DNA from: Euryodendron excelsum
Taxonomy: Eukaryota; Streptophyta; Magnoliopsida; Ericales; Pentaphylacaceae
Direction: 5' to 3'
Assembly: GCA_033060915.1 (NCBI GenBank)
Contig: CM065394.1
Coordinates: 27,945,001-28,009,000 of the forward strand
Length of the DNA stretch: 64,000 nucleotides
The notes under the pieces are model-generated. The model ran no database searches. It saw nothing but the letters and a program-made list of their open reading frames with translations, and had not been told where the DNA came from. The translations under genes and the position numbers were made by a program. Position 1 is the stretch's first letter. Each line of letters starts with the position of its first letter. Below, piece after piece: positions 23,027 to 32,859 of this stretch.

Positions 23027-24747
23027 GCTAGGAAACCCTAACTCCTTTCTTAAAGTCATGACTTTCTATTTTCTACATCAAATCATAGATTTCTAAAACT
23101 TGTTTTTTTCACCAAATTATAGATTTTCAAATCCAATATTTCTAAAACTTAACCTTTCCAATTCCATGTCAAATCGAATATTTCAATTTAGGAAGCCAAA
23201 TCAAATTCTTTAATTTTGGAAATAAAACAAAATCATCTATTTTTAAAAATAAAATCCAATCCTCAATTTTAGGAAATAGAGATCAAATCTTTCCTAATTT
23301 CAAACTTTCAATTTTTTCCTAAATTTAAGCTTTCAAATATTTCTTAGATTCAAATTTCAAATCTTTCTAAGTTCAAATATTTCTAAATTCAAAACTTTCC
23401 AAATTCAGATCTTTCCAAAAATCAACTATTTCCTAAAATGAAACTTTTTAAATTTATCACTTTCCTATTTTGAAAGTTTTCTAATTCAAAGTTTTCCGAA
23501 ATCCAATCTTTTTTTAACGCTAACTTTCTAAATTCTTTCAAGTCAAATAATCAAATCAAATCTTTACAAGTCTTTTTAAGTCAAGTATTTCTAAATCAAA
23601 TCAAATCAAATCATTCTTAAATTCGACTTTCCTAATTTGAAACTTTCTAAAATCAAACTTTTCAAGTCTAAAACAAACCTTTCTATTTCAAGTCCATCTT
23701 TCAACCCTAGATTGCATAGACCATAGGAGACCAAACCCTAGTTCACCCCTAACCTTAATGTTAGAAAGCTTCCACTCGTTTCTAATACTCTTTTCTAAAC
23801 CAAGATGATTTTGAAACTTCAATCTAAATCAAGATGTTTTCAAAGCTCAACTCAATCTTTCCCAAATCCAGTCCAAGTTCTCCTTTAAAGTTCAATCTTT
23901 TTAAATCAAAATCAATTTCAAAATCCTCAAGTTCAATTTCAAATCAAAATCAATTCCAAGTTTGATTTCAAATCAAAGTTCAATATTAAATCTTCCAATC
24001 AAAGTTCAAATCTAATCCTTTTCAAGTCAAACCTTCCAAAGATCCAAAGTGTCTATTTTCAATCGGATCCCGAGTTCGAACTACGACTGACCTGATTCTC
24101 AACAAAGAGATACATAGGCAACCCTCATGGGTGCGGTCATAACCTTTTTTTTTTAAATTTCAATTTCCACAACCTTTTTCAAACTTCAAATCCTTTCTTC
24201 AAATCTACTTTCAAAATCAAATTTTTTTCTTACACTTGCGTGTCATGCATCATATCAAATCTTTTTCTAAAATTCTTTTTCAAAGTGGATATAATTGAAT
24301 AATGGATAATCGAAAATTCTAAATGAGTGAACCTAGGGTGAACAAACATGTAGGTATCGCAAGGACATGATAGGGTGATAGCTTAGTGTATTTTTCCTAT
24401 ACGTAACCAACCTCCGAACCTAGAATTACTGTTTTTGAAAGACCAAAAACGGAGTTATTTTCAAAAAAGGCTTAAATCTTTCCAAAGGTTGTTAAACAAC
24501 CTGTTTTCTCCAAAAACCCTCTCTTAAGGAAGTTTTTCAAAACTTTTTCAAAAACCCTAAGTTTAATCTTTGAATTGCACTTAGTTTTAGGTGGCGACTC
24601 CAAACTTTTTCCAAAGCCCTTATTCAAATCAATTTTCAATTCAAACTTATTCACACTCGTTCTTCTAGGAGGATGAGTTCTAACGAGAGAGTATCGTATT
24701 TTTCTCATTTGTGTGTTTTCCCAAGTGCGAAAAATCAAGGCGCAATA
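23027..24747 (+). repeat. 3' part of the outer Tat/Ogre-like LTR
   Basis: Reads in the same direction as 9999-11660. Phrases GACCTGATTCT.....AGAGATAC, then ATAGGCAA, then GCGGTCATAA (24089-24150) and CACTTAGTTTTAGGTGGCGACT (24576-24598, then CAATTTTCAA) match the reverse complement of 19080-18400 in the inner LTR. It ends GGCGCAATA at the GGCTC duplication. 23080-24060 is a TTTC/AATC-rich, locally repetitive tract. Confidence 0.65.
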
Positions 24748-25464
24748 GGCTCGAGTGAACATTGAGCGGTTGCCTCAATAGTTTTGTAGACTCCCTCTTC
24801 TTGAGATGGCTAAAGCCATTGAGGCATTGCTCGAGCCAACCCCTGCAGCTTGACTCTGTCTTGCTTTGGACTTGCTTTGGGACTTGTGCTGTTGTAGGGA
24901 ATGAACTAAATTACATAGTTTTGATTCACATAACACCAAATTTTCTAACATAATAATTACTTCAAGGCATGATATAATATTGCTTTTCTTAAGACGATAT
25001 TCGCTCTCACTAATTCATTGAATTTGGTGTGCGCCCGGACAATGGTGAATCGCCTCCAAGATATAATGAAGCCTAGAATAATCTGCAATCTAGCTGCGTT
25101 TTGCACAAACGAAATCAATACCGAATACTTTCAAATTTTACAAGTCCACCAAGAATCTAGAATTCTATTTCTGCAGTAAATAGATTCTAGCAATGATGAA
25201 CATAAAGAATCGTAATAAAGCTTCTAGAGAGAGGAATTGATGCATAGGAACATCTATCATTATCCATCTCTAATGGTCTAATGATATTATTATTATATAG
25301 ACTCATAGGTGCCTATTCAGAATAGATACGTCTATTAGAATTTAAATATTCTAACCACAATTTTTCCATTTAAATGTGGCTATCCGATCATACTTTTACA
25401 CCTTAGACGGTGTAGATTGCACTTCTCTAACATCTAAAAGTTTTAACTTCAAACACCCAATTAA

Positions 25465-25493
25465 AAACATAGATATATATATATATATATATA
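25465..25493. repeat. (AT)n microsatellite
   Basis: Dinucleotide run near the minus-strand start of the solo LTR. Similar (TA)n runs lie at 26575-26595, 32334-32358 and 33776-33800. Confidence 0.85.
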
Positions 25494-25518
25494 TTTTGAA
25501 AATATTTCCAACAATAAG

Positions 25519-25955
25519 GCCGCTATAAATTAGGATCACATTATAAAATTTAATGGCATTATGCATCCCATTGTATATGAGCTCCATTCACTGTATATGT
25601 TCAAGAGTCAACATGGATTTGCCCCACATATAACAAACAACTTGTATAATGTAATGTATATTATACAACCGATCTTCCAATTCAATAGTCTCCTCAAATA
25701 TTAAGATAATAAAATAATTTATCTGTCAACACTTATCTTTTCTTTTTACTTATTTACTGAAACACACTCAAGGTAATAACATTAACATCAAAGTGAAAAA
25801 AAACATGCAGAATCATTCAAACATATTAAAATAATAAACCTTCAACACAACAGCTTCACGACTCATCACTATCTCATGAGTCATAATAAAATTGAGAACA
25901 TATAATATTTATATTTTCTCTTGTAAAGCACTCTACTAGTGCTACATATACTGTA
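25519..25955 (+). repeat. Duplicated segment, copy 1 (right part)
   Basis: Matches 30800-31220 plus 32276-32340 in order: ATATGAGCTCCATT, CATGGATTT, CCAATTCAA.(A/G)GTCT, CTCATGAGTCAT and CACTCTACTAGTGCTA. The unbroken AGTCA at 25879-25883 is the empty-site counterpart of the composite TRIM insertion in copy 2. Confidence 0.75.
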
Positions 25956-26149
25956 TTTTTTTTTCCAGCTGCGGTCAATGGGCTCCTTGTGGGATCCAAG
26001 CTTTCGTGTTCGGCGAGCGTTGGGCTGGGGGCTCATCCCATATTCAGGATGAGTATGTGGGTGTGTGTATTACATACCCTCGTCCACCACTTCTCCTTTT
26101 GAGTAATTGTGTTGGATTGTGGTCTGTGTCAAAAACAAAACAAAAAAAG
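25956..26149. other. Short spacer before the MULE
   Basis: No gene. Contains a GC-richer block (25970-26090) and ends in an A-rich stretch that serves as the MULE target flank. Confidence 0.5.
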
Positions 26150-26740
26150 GGGTAAATTACAAGCACCTCCCCTAAGGTTTCTGACAACAATAGGAAGTGC
26201 CCTCTAGGTTTTTGAAATGACACTGCCCTCCCTTCTGGTTTTATTGTCAGGTACAGATTCTCCCCTCCATTAATGGACCGATACTAACATTCACGAAAAA
26301 GCATGAGGTAAGCAGATGTTACTTTTCCATTACTAATTTTGCCCTTATATTAAGTGTGATGACATAAATAACCCTACATATAAAAATGAAAAGACCAAAA
26401 AAGTCCTAAAAGGTGAGCATCAAGAAGACATAATTTCCCTTCTGTGCATTTTACATAGAGGGAAAGAACACTTGACTTTCCTGCCAACCTAATGCTTATT
26501 GACAAGATTGTTCTTCTATATTGACATGGAGAGAAATGGGAAGTTGGCTTTCCCGCCAAGTTGATAAGCATTTACTTATATATATATATATATATTTGTG
26601 GGCATTTCCCTCATCTCATTCTCATACTCTCTGTTAACATGCAAATGATGTCATTGTAAGTCCAACAAGGTATGATCACTCTCATACTCTCTTGTGTAAT
26701 TATGTACATATTTTGAAATTTGTAATATTTTGGTGTAGGC

Positions 26741-27132
26741 ATGTTTAGTTCAACCACAGGAGGAAGTAATAATCAAAATTACCTCAAATATTGGAATAAG
26801 AATTGCAAATGTGGGCAAAGAGCTGCATTGAGAATTTCAGAGTCAGATCGGAATTATTTAAGGTTATATTACATTTGTCAATTAAGGATATGCAATTTTT
26901 GGGAATGGTGTAATCCTATTATTGAAAATGCATATCTGGTAGCTCAACCAACCTAACCAAGTAATGCAAATGCATTAAAGCTATTAAGAGAAAGTTGGAG
27001 GGTGTAGAAAGTATGTCTGCTCGTATAAAAGTGCTTAAAGGAAATGTTGGAGTTTTGAAAGTGACAATGGTTACAAGCTTGATCTTTACTGGAATAGCTT
27101 TGGTAATGGGATTAGTAGCATTACTCAAGTAA
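26741..27132 (+). pseudogene. GRF zinc-finger, coiled-coil, transmembrane protein
   Basis: From the ATG at 26741 the frame reads a GRF-type zinc finger (residues ~22-62): C-x-CG (CKCG), AALRISESD, then NYLRLYYIC, and CNFWEWCNP. This follows the family pattern CxCG...N.xR.(F/Y)Y.C...C.FW.W. The frame stops at 26956. After a frameshift and a stop (TAA near 26967) the expected C-terminus continues to 27132: a charged helix (KAIKRKLEGVES...) and a hydrophobic segment (SLIFTGIALVMGLVALL). GRF fingers bind nucleic acid in other proteins; plant GRF-coiled-coil-TM proteins are poorly characterised. At least two lesions make it a pseudogene here, unless an intron hides them. Confidence 0.75.
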
Positions 27133-28230
27133 TATAGGAAGGAATGGGTAGCCTTAGAGAGCTGCTTAGTTTTGTTTGTGTTTTTCATTTAGTTGTTTTT
27201 ATTACTATTTATTTCTGGTTTAGTCATGTAATATACTATCAGTTGTTTATGTAATTGCTTAGCTTTCCCCTGTATAGCTGTTGCAATTGTATTATAAAGT
27301 GCACTCTTCAATCTGTTGAATATTTAATATGTCTTCACCTAAGACCATCACAATAATCATATAAATATAAACCTGCGTATCTATAGGATATGAATGGGTT
27401 CATTCACAAAATTCTCAAAATATACCCTAAAATAATAAACTTCATTGAAATTCTCAAAATATACCCTGATTACATCAACATGCATATCCACAAAATCTAC
27501 TGTAACTTTTTAATTTCTATATCCATAAAATATAAACCCATTCATCATGTCTATCCAATCACTATGTGCAACTCCTTTGCCAACAGGTCAAAAAACAAAA
27601 GTGGACAAAGTTTACCTATTTTAATGCTTCCTAGTATCAGTACATTTCCATCCATCATCATATATACTTACAAAATATATTAATTGTCCAACTACATAAA
27701 CAGATACTTTGGCATAAACTGGAACTAGAATCTCCCCCCACTTTGGCAGATGGCTTTCAAAGTCTTTAAGCCATCTGAAAACACAAGACACAAATTAAAT
27801 TAATAAATAAGAATCTTATCAGTTAACTTATATATTGGTGTAAATTGAAGGGTGCAAATAGCCATCCTTACCTATAGTGACATATTCAATGATGCTCAAA
27901 AGTAATGGGAGATGACTTGCCTCTCCCTCTAAGCCTACCCCTACCTCCTGCAGACTATTATTATGCTAACATGGTTGCAAAAATTTAACTTCGCATAAAA
28001 CTTGTGAATAGAGCATTACCCTAGAAGCACTTGGGGTGGCTGTAACTTGTGTGACACACTCTACCTAACTCCCTGCTTCTGTTTGTTGCCCCTAAAATTC
28101 AACTATCAAAAAATGAAGTATTATGAGTTCTAGAGTTTTCTTCATTTCCACAATGTTAAAAAATTATTAAGTTCTAGAATTATCCCAGGAGCATTTGGGA
28201 CTGTTGCAAATATTCTTCTTTTCACTGGAG
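27133..28230. other. MULE interior, non-coding
   Basis: AT-rich DNA between the GRF gene and the transposase remnant. 27400-27490 contains a short repeat (ATTCTCAAAATATACCCT at about 27410 and 27452). No coding similarity recognised. Confidence 0.5.
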
Positions 28231-29846
28231 CTATTTGGCAAGATCTTTTATTATGACCAAATTCTTTCCATATTGAGCACCTCAATGTCTAAGACCTCAT
28301 ACTCTGACTAGTACCTGGTGTTGCCTTATCCTCCTCTCTTCTCCTATTTTTTTTTTTTTTTTTGGTCTACTAGGTAACCTTCGAATGGGTAGCGACTGCA
28401 CTGGGTTCCCAACAATAGGCATTCACATCCTCTTATCTAAAATAGGATGAATTATGCCCCTATAAGCCCTCAGAAAAGCATCCTTAGAAAAAGATTGGTC
28501 ACAGTACTCCTTAATATTTGCCCACTTGTGGCTAATGGCTATAGCTGCATGCTTACATGGCATGCCAGAAATTTGCCACTCTTTACAAATGCATGTCCTA
28601 GCATCAAGGTGAACCTGGAATGCCATACCATCCTCCATTACTTCATACTCATCAACCCCAACAAATAGCAAAGTACACATTCTTACCTACAATTGTGATT
28701 TCTTCAACCTCTTGCTAACATTTGTTCCTACCAAACCAGGCCAAGTGCAACCTTTTTCATACTTACTTAGGATCTTAGCCATTAACTTAGTCCTTATCCC
28801 CTCCAACATTGATAAAATTGGTTTATACCTAAGAAGACCAACCTAATTATTGAATAACTCAGCTAAGTTATTTGTGATGTGGCCATTTTTTACTCTTTCA
28901 TCAAAGGCATGCCTAGACCAAGTATGAGGTAGGACACCCTTTAAATAGTCATGTGTAGGAAGTGAAACACCTTTAATCTTTTCCATAGCTTCATTAAAAT
29001 CAAGTTCATTGTATGACCTAGCAGCTTCCCAAAAATACTTTCTTAACAATAACCCTGGATGTTTTTTCTTGAAACTGTTATAAAAATGACGACAACATAT
29101 TCGATGGGAAGCTTCAGGAACAATATCAACAATAACCTTATCCAGTCCCTTTATAATAAACAATGAATACGTCATAAAAGTCCAATAAATATATCAATAA
29201 ATATGGCAATTATAAGTTAAATAAAATAAGCACAATCACATGGATGTTCATCACAATCTTCATCTTGATCATTAAAATCCAAACTCTCTTCATTAAAAAA
29301 ATCTTCATTATCTTCATAACAAAAATCTTCATCATCTTCATAAGAGAAATCTTCATCATTTTCATCACCTTCTTCATCTATATCAAACAAATCAACACAA
29401 CTGCCTCCACCATCCCTGCCTCCTCTAGTGGATGGGCCAACATTTGTTTGAGGGGTGGAAGTGCTAGCAGGTGCCGGAGATGATAGTGGTGCATTACTCA
29501 AAGATTCAGTAATCTTTACAAATAAATCAACTTCACATGTATTGGCATATAAACTAAACATATGCAGCAAAGCTAAGTCACTACCCATGTCCATTCTCTC
29601 TTTAACACTGGGTATATTACAATATATTGTTATGGCAAACCCTAAGCTAGATGGTAGGTGAGACAAAACTCTCGTTGCTATATCATCTAATAGGTCCATG
29701 AAACAATACTTATCTGGATTAATATTCTTTACCCTGCTTAAATGTCCACGAAAATGGACATTTAAATTAAAATAAAGTGCAGGTGCCATATCTGGAAAAA
29801 AAAATTGAAATAAACATGTAGACAAATTAACATACATACTGAACAT
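28230..29846 (-). pseudogene. MULE transposase, decayed
   Basis: Pieces in order on the minus strand. 29846-29217: N-terminal PB1-like segment (MAPALYFNLNVHFRG...) ending in a very acidic tail with EDF(S/C)YED repeats. 29175-28843: C-terminal half of the MULE domain (GLDKVIVDIVPEASHRICC, then HFYNSFKKKHPG, FWEAARS, ending ITNNLAELFN). 28680-28423: SWIM zinc finger CICKEWQISGMPCKHA. 28279-28238: zinc-knuckle remnant C-S-I-W-K-E-F-G-H-N-K-R-S-C, with Trp where the second Cys should be. The DNA-binding region and the first catalytic part of the DDE domain are missing between the first two pieces. It cannot encode an active enzyme. Confidence 0.85.
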
Positions 29847-29849
29847 TGA

Positions 29850-30590
29850 ATAACATATCTGTCTAAAAATAACATACAGTAACCTTAAACCCTATTAAGA
29901 AACAAAAAGGAAATATTAAAATACACTAACATACAACCAGCAAACATATTAGGTTCTGAACATTAAAGCTACTAAAGGAAGAAAAATCCCCTGTCATTAA
30001 TAGAATATTAGTCTAACAAACAAAATATCCCCTAAACCTTGTTAGCAAATAAAACCATCCATCCATCCATACTCTCAAAAAATAGCGTCTATGAAAACTC
30101 AAATTTTCTGTCAACTTTAATACTGGTAAAAGGGGGAAACAAAAAAGCCCTCTAAAAAACCCCCATATTTTTCACTCACAAAACATTTGTAGTAGAAGAT
30201 GAATGGACTTGTCTCTAAACCAAACGCAATCTTTGATCAACGACCTTCAAATCGAACACAAGCATTGATCAACAACCTCTAAATCGGATCCAATCTTCGA
30301 TCAATAGCCTCCAAATCAAAGCTGATTGTTACGTCTCTTAGTTATCTCGATACTTTATCTCTATTTTCTCTTAACCATCTCTCATTTTTCTCTCAAATTT
30401 CTTTCTCTGTCTCTCTCTCCCTTTACAAGACATCTGAAGGCTATATTGATTGTATGTATTCTGATGGATGGTGTTGGAAGAGTAAGGGCACTGTCATTTC
30501 ATATAGGAAAGTGTGAAGGGTTATTTTGTCTTTTCATTTTCCTTAACCTGAACACACAAAATATCTTTGGTCCACAATGGTCAAATAAGG
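29850..30590. other. MULE subterminal region
   Basis: Non-coding. 30210-30320 has three copies of a ~45-bp phrase (CTTTGATCAACGACCTTCAAATCG, AGCATTGATCAACAACCTCTAAATCGG, TCTTCGATCAATAGCCTCCAAATC). Subterminal repeats of this kind can be transposase binding sites, but nothing here shows that. Confidence 0.5.
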
Positions 30591-30761
30591 GGTAAATGGG
30601 TAAAAAGCCCATCTCTGTTAATGCCATGTAAGGGACAAGCCTGACAAGGGAGGATAGTGTCATTTCAAAAACCTGGGGGGTACTTCTTGTTGTTGTCAGA
30701 AACCTCAAGGGATGTTCTTGTAATTTATCCAAAAAAAATAAAATTTGAGCATTACGCTTGA

Positions 30762-31220
30762 GTTGACATCCAAATCAATTAGCACAAAAGAACCTACCAT
30801 TACAATTATTAGGATCATATTATAAAGAGGCGTTCTACTTCTACCCACAATTGAGCCAGTTCAACAGGCGCCAACTGATGAGTAGCAAAGGTATTATGTC
30901 TTCTACTGCATATGAACTCCATTTACCGTGTATGTTCTCATTCAAGAGTCTCCATGGATTTTTACCACACGTAAAAGACATATATATAATATAATGTATA
31001 TAATACAATCCATCTTCCAATTCAACGGTCTTATTTATTTATTTATCAGCCAAACTAATCTTTTCTTATTTATTTATTTACTGAAACACATTCAAAGTAA
31101 ATAACATAAACATCGAAGTGAAAAAAAACTTGCCGAATCGTTCATACATAATAAAATAATAATTCAAATAATAATCTTTCGATATAATAGCTTCACAACT
31201 CATCATTTTCTCATGAGTCA
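30762..31220 (+). repeat. Duplicated segment, copy 2 (left part)
   Basis: Direct copy of 8640-8705 plus 25519-25883, diverged by substitutions and small indels. It ends at CTCATGAGTCA, where the composite TRIM is inserted. Confidence 0.75.
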
Positions 31221-32270
31221 TGATGATGATTCATTTTCGCACATCGGGGCTCCGCTAACGAGGTATTGTCCGCTTTGGGCTCATTGCCCTCACAATTTTG
31301 TCCCCGAAAAGGCCCTCGTAGGGAAGAAAGGACCTCTGATGCTTATAAGTGACCTAAGCCCCCACTTCGCACCCGATATGGGACGATGGTATCAACAGTA
31401 CCCCCTAGTGGGGGGTTAGGTCCCAGTCGAGCACATGGCTTTCGAGTATATGGCCCTTTGGTTCCCACAGACGGCGCCAATTGATGATGATTCATTTTCA
31501 CACACTGGGGCTTTGCCCACCAGGTATTGTTCGCTTTGGGCCGTAGCCCTCACGGTTTTGTCCCCAAAAGGGTCCTGATGATGATCCATTTTCACACATC
31601 GGGGCTCTGCCCACGAGGTATTGTCTGCTTTGCGCCTGTAGCCCTCACAGTTTTGTCCCCAACAAGGCCCTCGTAAGGGAGAAAGGACCTCTGGCACTTC
31701 TAAGCAACCTAAGCCCCCATTTCACACCCGATGTGGGACAATGGTATGAACAGTACCTCCCAATGGGGGGTTACGTCCCGGTCGAGCACATGGCCCTTTG
31801 ATTCCCACAGATGGCGTCAACTGATGATGATCCATTTTCACACACCGGAGCTCCGCCCACGAGGCATTGTCTGCTTTGAGCTCGTAGCCCTCACGATTTT
31901 GTTCCCAAAAGGGCCTTCATAGGGGAGAAAAATCCTCCGGTGCTTATAAACAACCTTAGCCCCCACTTCGCACCCGATATGGGATGATGGTATTGTCCCG
32001 GTATGCAAAAATGGATCATTATCAGTTGACGCCGTCTGTGGAAACCGAAGGGCCATGTGCTCTACCGGGACCTAACCCCCCATTAGGAAGTACTGTTGAT
32101 ACCATCATCCCACAACGGGTGCGAAGTGGGAGCTTAGGTCGCTTATAAGCGCCGGAGGTCCTTTCTCTCCTACGAGGGCCCTTTTGGGAACAAAACCGTG
32201 AGGGTTGCAGACTCAAAGTGGACAATATCTCGTGAGCAGAGCCTCGATGTGCAAAAATGGACCATCATTA
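31221..32270. mobile_element. Composite TRIM: tandem units plus one inverted unit
   Basis: AGTCA flanks the whole block at 31216-31220 and 32271-32275. Inside are ~178-bp LTR-like units (minus-strand start TGTTGATACCATC, end CATCATCA) separated by very short interiors. Each interior has a primer site (minus strand TTGGCGCCGTCTGTGGGAAC, 31464-31484 and near 31802-31822) and a GGGACCTAACCCCCC-type tract. Units start at 31221, 31485 (short), 31575 and 31823 on one strand. The last (32000-32270) is inverted, with primer site at 32028-32043 and LTR at 32094-32270. LTRs this short around an interior under 100 bp define a terminal-repeat retrotransposon in miniature (TRIM/SMART class). No coding capacity. 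Confidence 0.8.
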
Positions 32271-32275
32271 AGTCA

Positions 32276-32345
32276 TAACAAAACTGACAATGTTAAATCT
32301 TCTATTCTTTCTTATACACCACTCTACTAGTGCTATATATATATA
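32276..32345 (+). repeat. Duplicated segment, copy 2 (right part)
   Basis: TAACAAAACTGACAATGTTAAAT... continuing to CACTCTACTAGTGCTATAT matches 25884-25955, resuming the duplication after the TRIM. Confidence 0.65.
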
Positions 32346-32415
32346 TATATATATATATTATGCCTCTTCTTTCATTATAATAATTCAACATATAGAGATT
32401 ATTCTCTCTTTCAAC

Positions 32416-32568
32416 ATGGCCTATGCCTCTTCTGAAGTCTCATTATTGCCAAAAACACTCAGATTTTGTGGCACTCCCATTTCTACATCACTTCTCAATT
32501 GGTGCTCCAAAACTATTTCTGATCACGTCATCCACCTTTGTCTCAATCTGCTGAGTCCAACCATATAA
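32416..32568 (+). CDS. Possible short ORF or first exon, unidentified
   Basis: An ATG in good plant context (CAACATGGCC) opens 51 codons starting MAYASSEVSLLPKTL, rich in Ser, Leu and Thr. An AT dinucleotide run lies about 60-80 bp upstream and could act as a TATA region. I do not recognise the product. It could be a gene-fragment first exon, or chance. No continuing exon was identified. Confidence 0.2.
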   Translation: MAYASSEVSLLPKTLRFCGTPISTSLLNWCSKTISDHVIHLCLNLLSPTI

Positions 32569-32838
32569 AAATTAACCCAAAAACCGTATCATGCCCTCAC
32601 GCGCCGCCCAATGTTCGGCGCGTCTATCTCAGTTGGACCATGGAACTGAAAAGGCACATACTATATAGAAATGAATTTCATCAATGCATAACAACATATT
32701 AAACGATGTGCTATTAAACCATGTGCTAAAACATCAACAAACAAGTGACTCAAAATGACGTAATTTACTTAAAATAATAATATTAAATTACAAATAAAGT
32801 AATCTGCCTACATCATAATATAATAATATTATTGTTGA

Positions 32839-32855
32839 CCCGTGCAATGCACGGG
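32839..32855. repeat. 17-bp near-perfect palindrome
   Basis: CCCGTGCAATGCACGGG is symmetrical apart from the central base. It sits in AT-rich DNA, preceded by AATAATATTATTGTTGA. This kind of GC-rich palindrome is familiar near the ends of plant transposons (possibly Helitrons), but no second terminus was identified. Confidence 0.5.
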
Positions 32856-32859
32856 GTTT

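Larger units (their letters stand above)
9999..24747 (+). mobile_element. Tat/Ogre-like LTR-retrotransposon complex
   Basis: Inserted into the solo LTR with TSD GGCTC at 9994-9998 and 24748-24752. The left border begins TGTAAGCACCCC and the right border ends GGCGCAATA. These match, on the plus strand, the start (TGTAATCACCC) and end (GGGGCGCGACA) of the complete minus-strand LTR at 18348-23026. The outer sequence is thus a plus-strand LTR of the same superfamily whose middle is occupied by a minus-strand relative. No gag, RT or integrase can be recognised anywhere inside. The left border of the inner element was not found, so it is either truncated or rearranged. Confidence 0.65.
8711..25513 (-). 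mobile_element. Copia-type solo LTR hosting nested insertions
   Basis: The minus strand begins TGTTGGAAATATTTTC (from 25513) and ends TTTGCACCAACA (at 8711). ATAAG is duplicated at 8706-8710 and 25514-25518. After removing the MITE (9363-9857) and the Tat-like insertion (9999-24747 plus one TSD copy), about 1.55 kb remains. That is a believable single LTR, with no internal region or second LTR. It contains repeated GGCTCGAGC-like words around 9890-9998 and 24750-24840. 8870-9100 is related to the LTRs of the copia element at 1286-6122. Confidence 0.75.
26150..30730. mobile_element. MULE with long terminal inverted repeats
   Basis: The left end GGGTAAATTACAAGCACCTC and the reverse-complemented right end GGATAAATTACAAGAACATC stay similar for about 130 bp (both include GGTTTCTGACAACAA and AGGTTTTTGAAATGACACT). 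GGGTAAATTACA-type long TIRs are typical of Mutator-like elements. The 9-bp flanks are A-rich (CAAAAAAAG and AAAAAAAAT), so the TSD is imperfect or ambiguous. It carries a decayed transposase on the minus strand and a decayed GRF zinc-finger gene on the plus strand, in different halves. Confidence 0.85.

Noticed and set aside
28447..28668. Plus-strand open frame overlapping the SWIM finger
   Set aside because: Shadow of the transposase on the other strand, which has the CxC...CxH motif.
29244..29483. Plus-strand Ile/Phe-rich open frame
   Set aside because: Reverse strand of the acidic EDF repeats; low complexity explains it.
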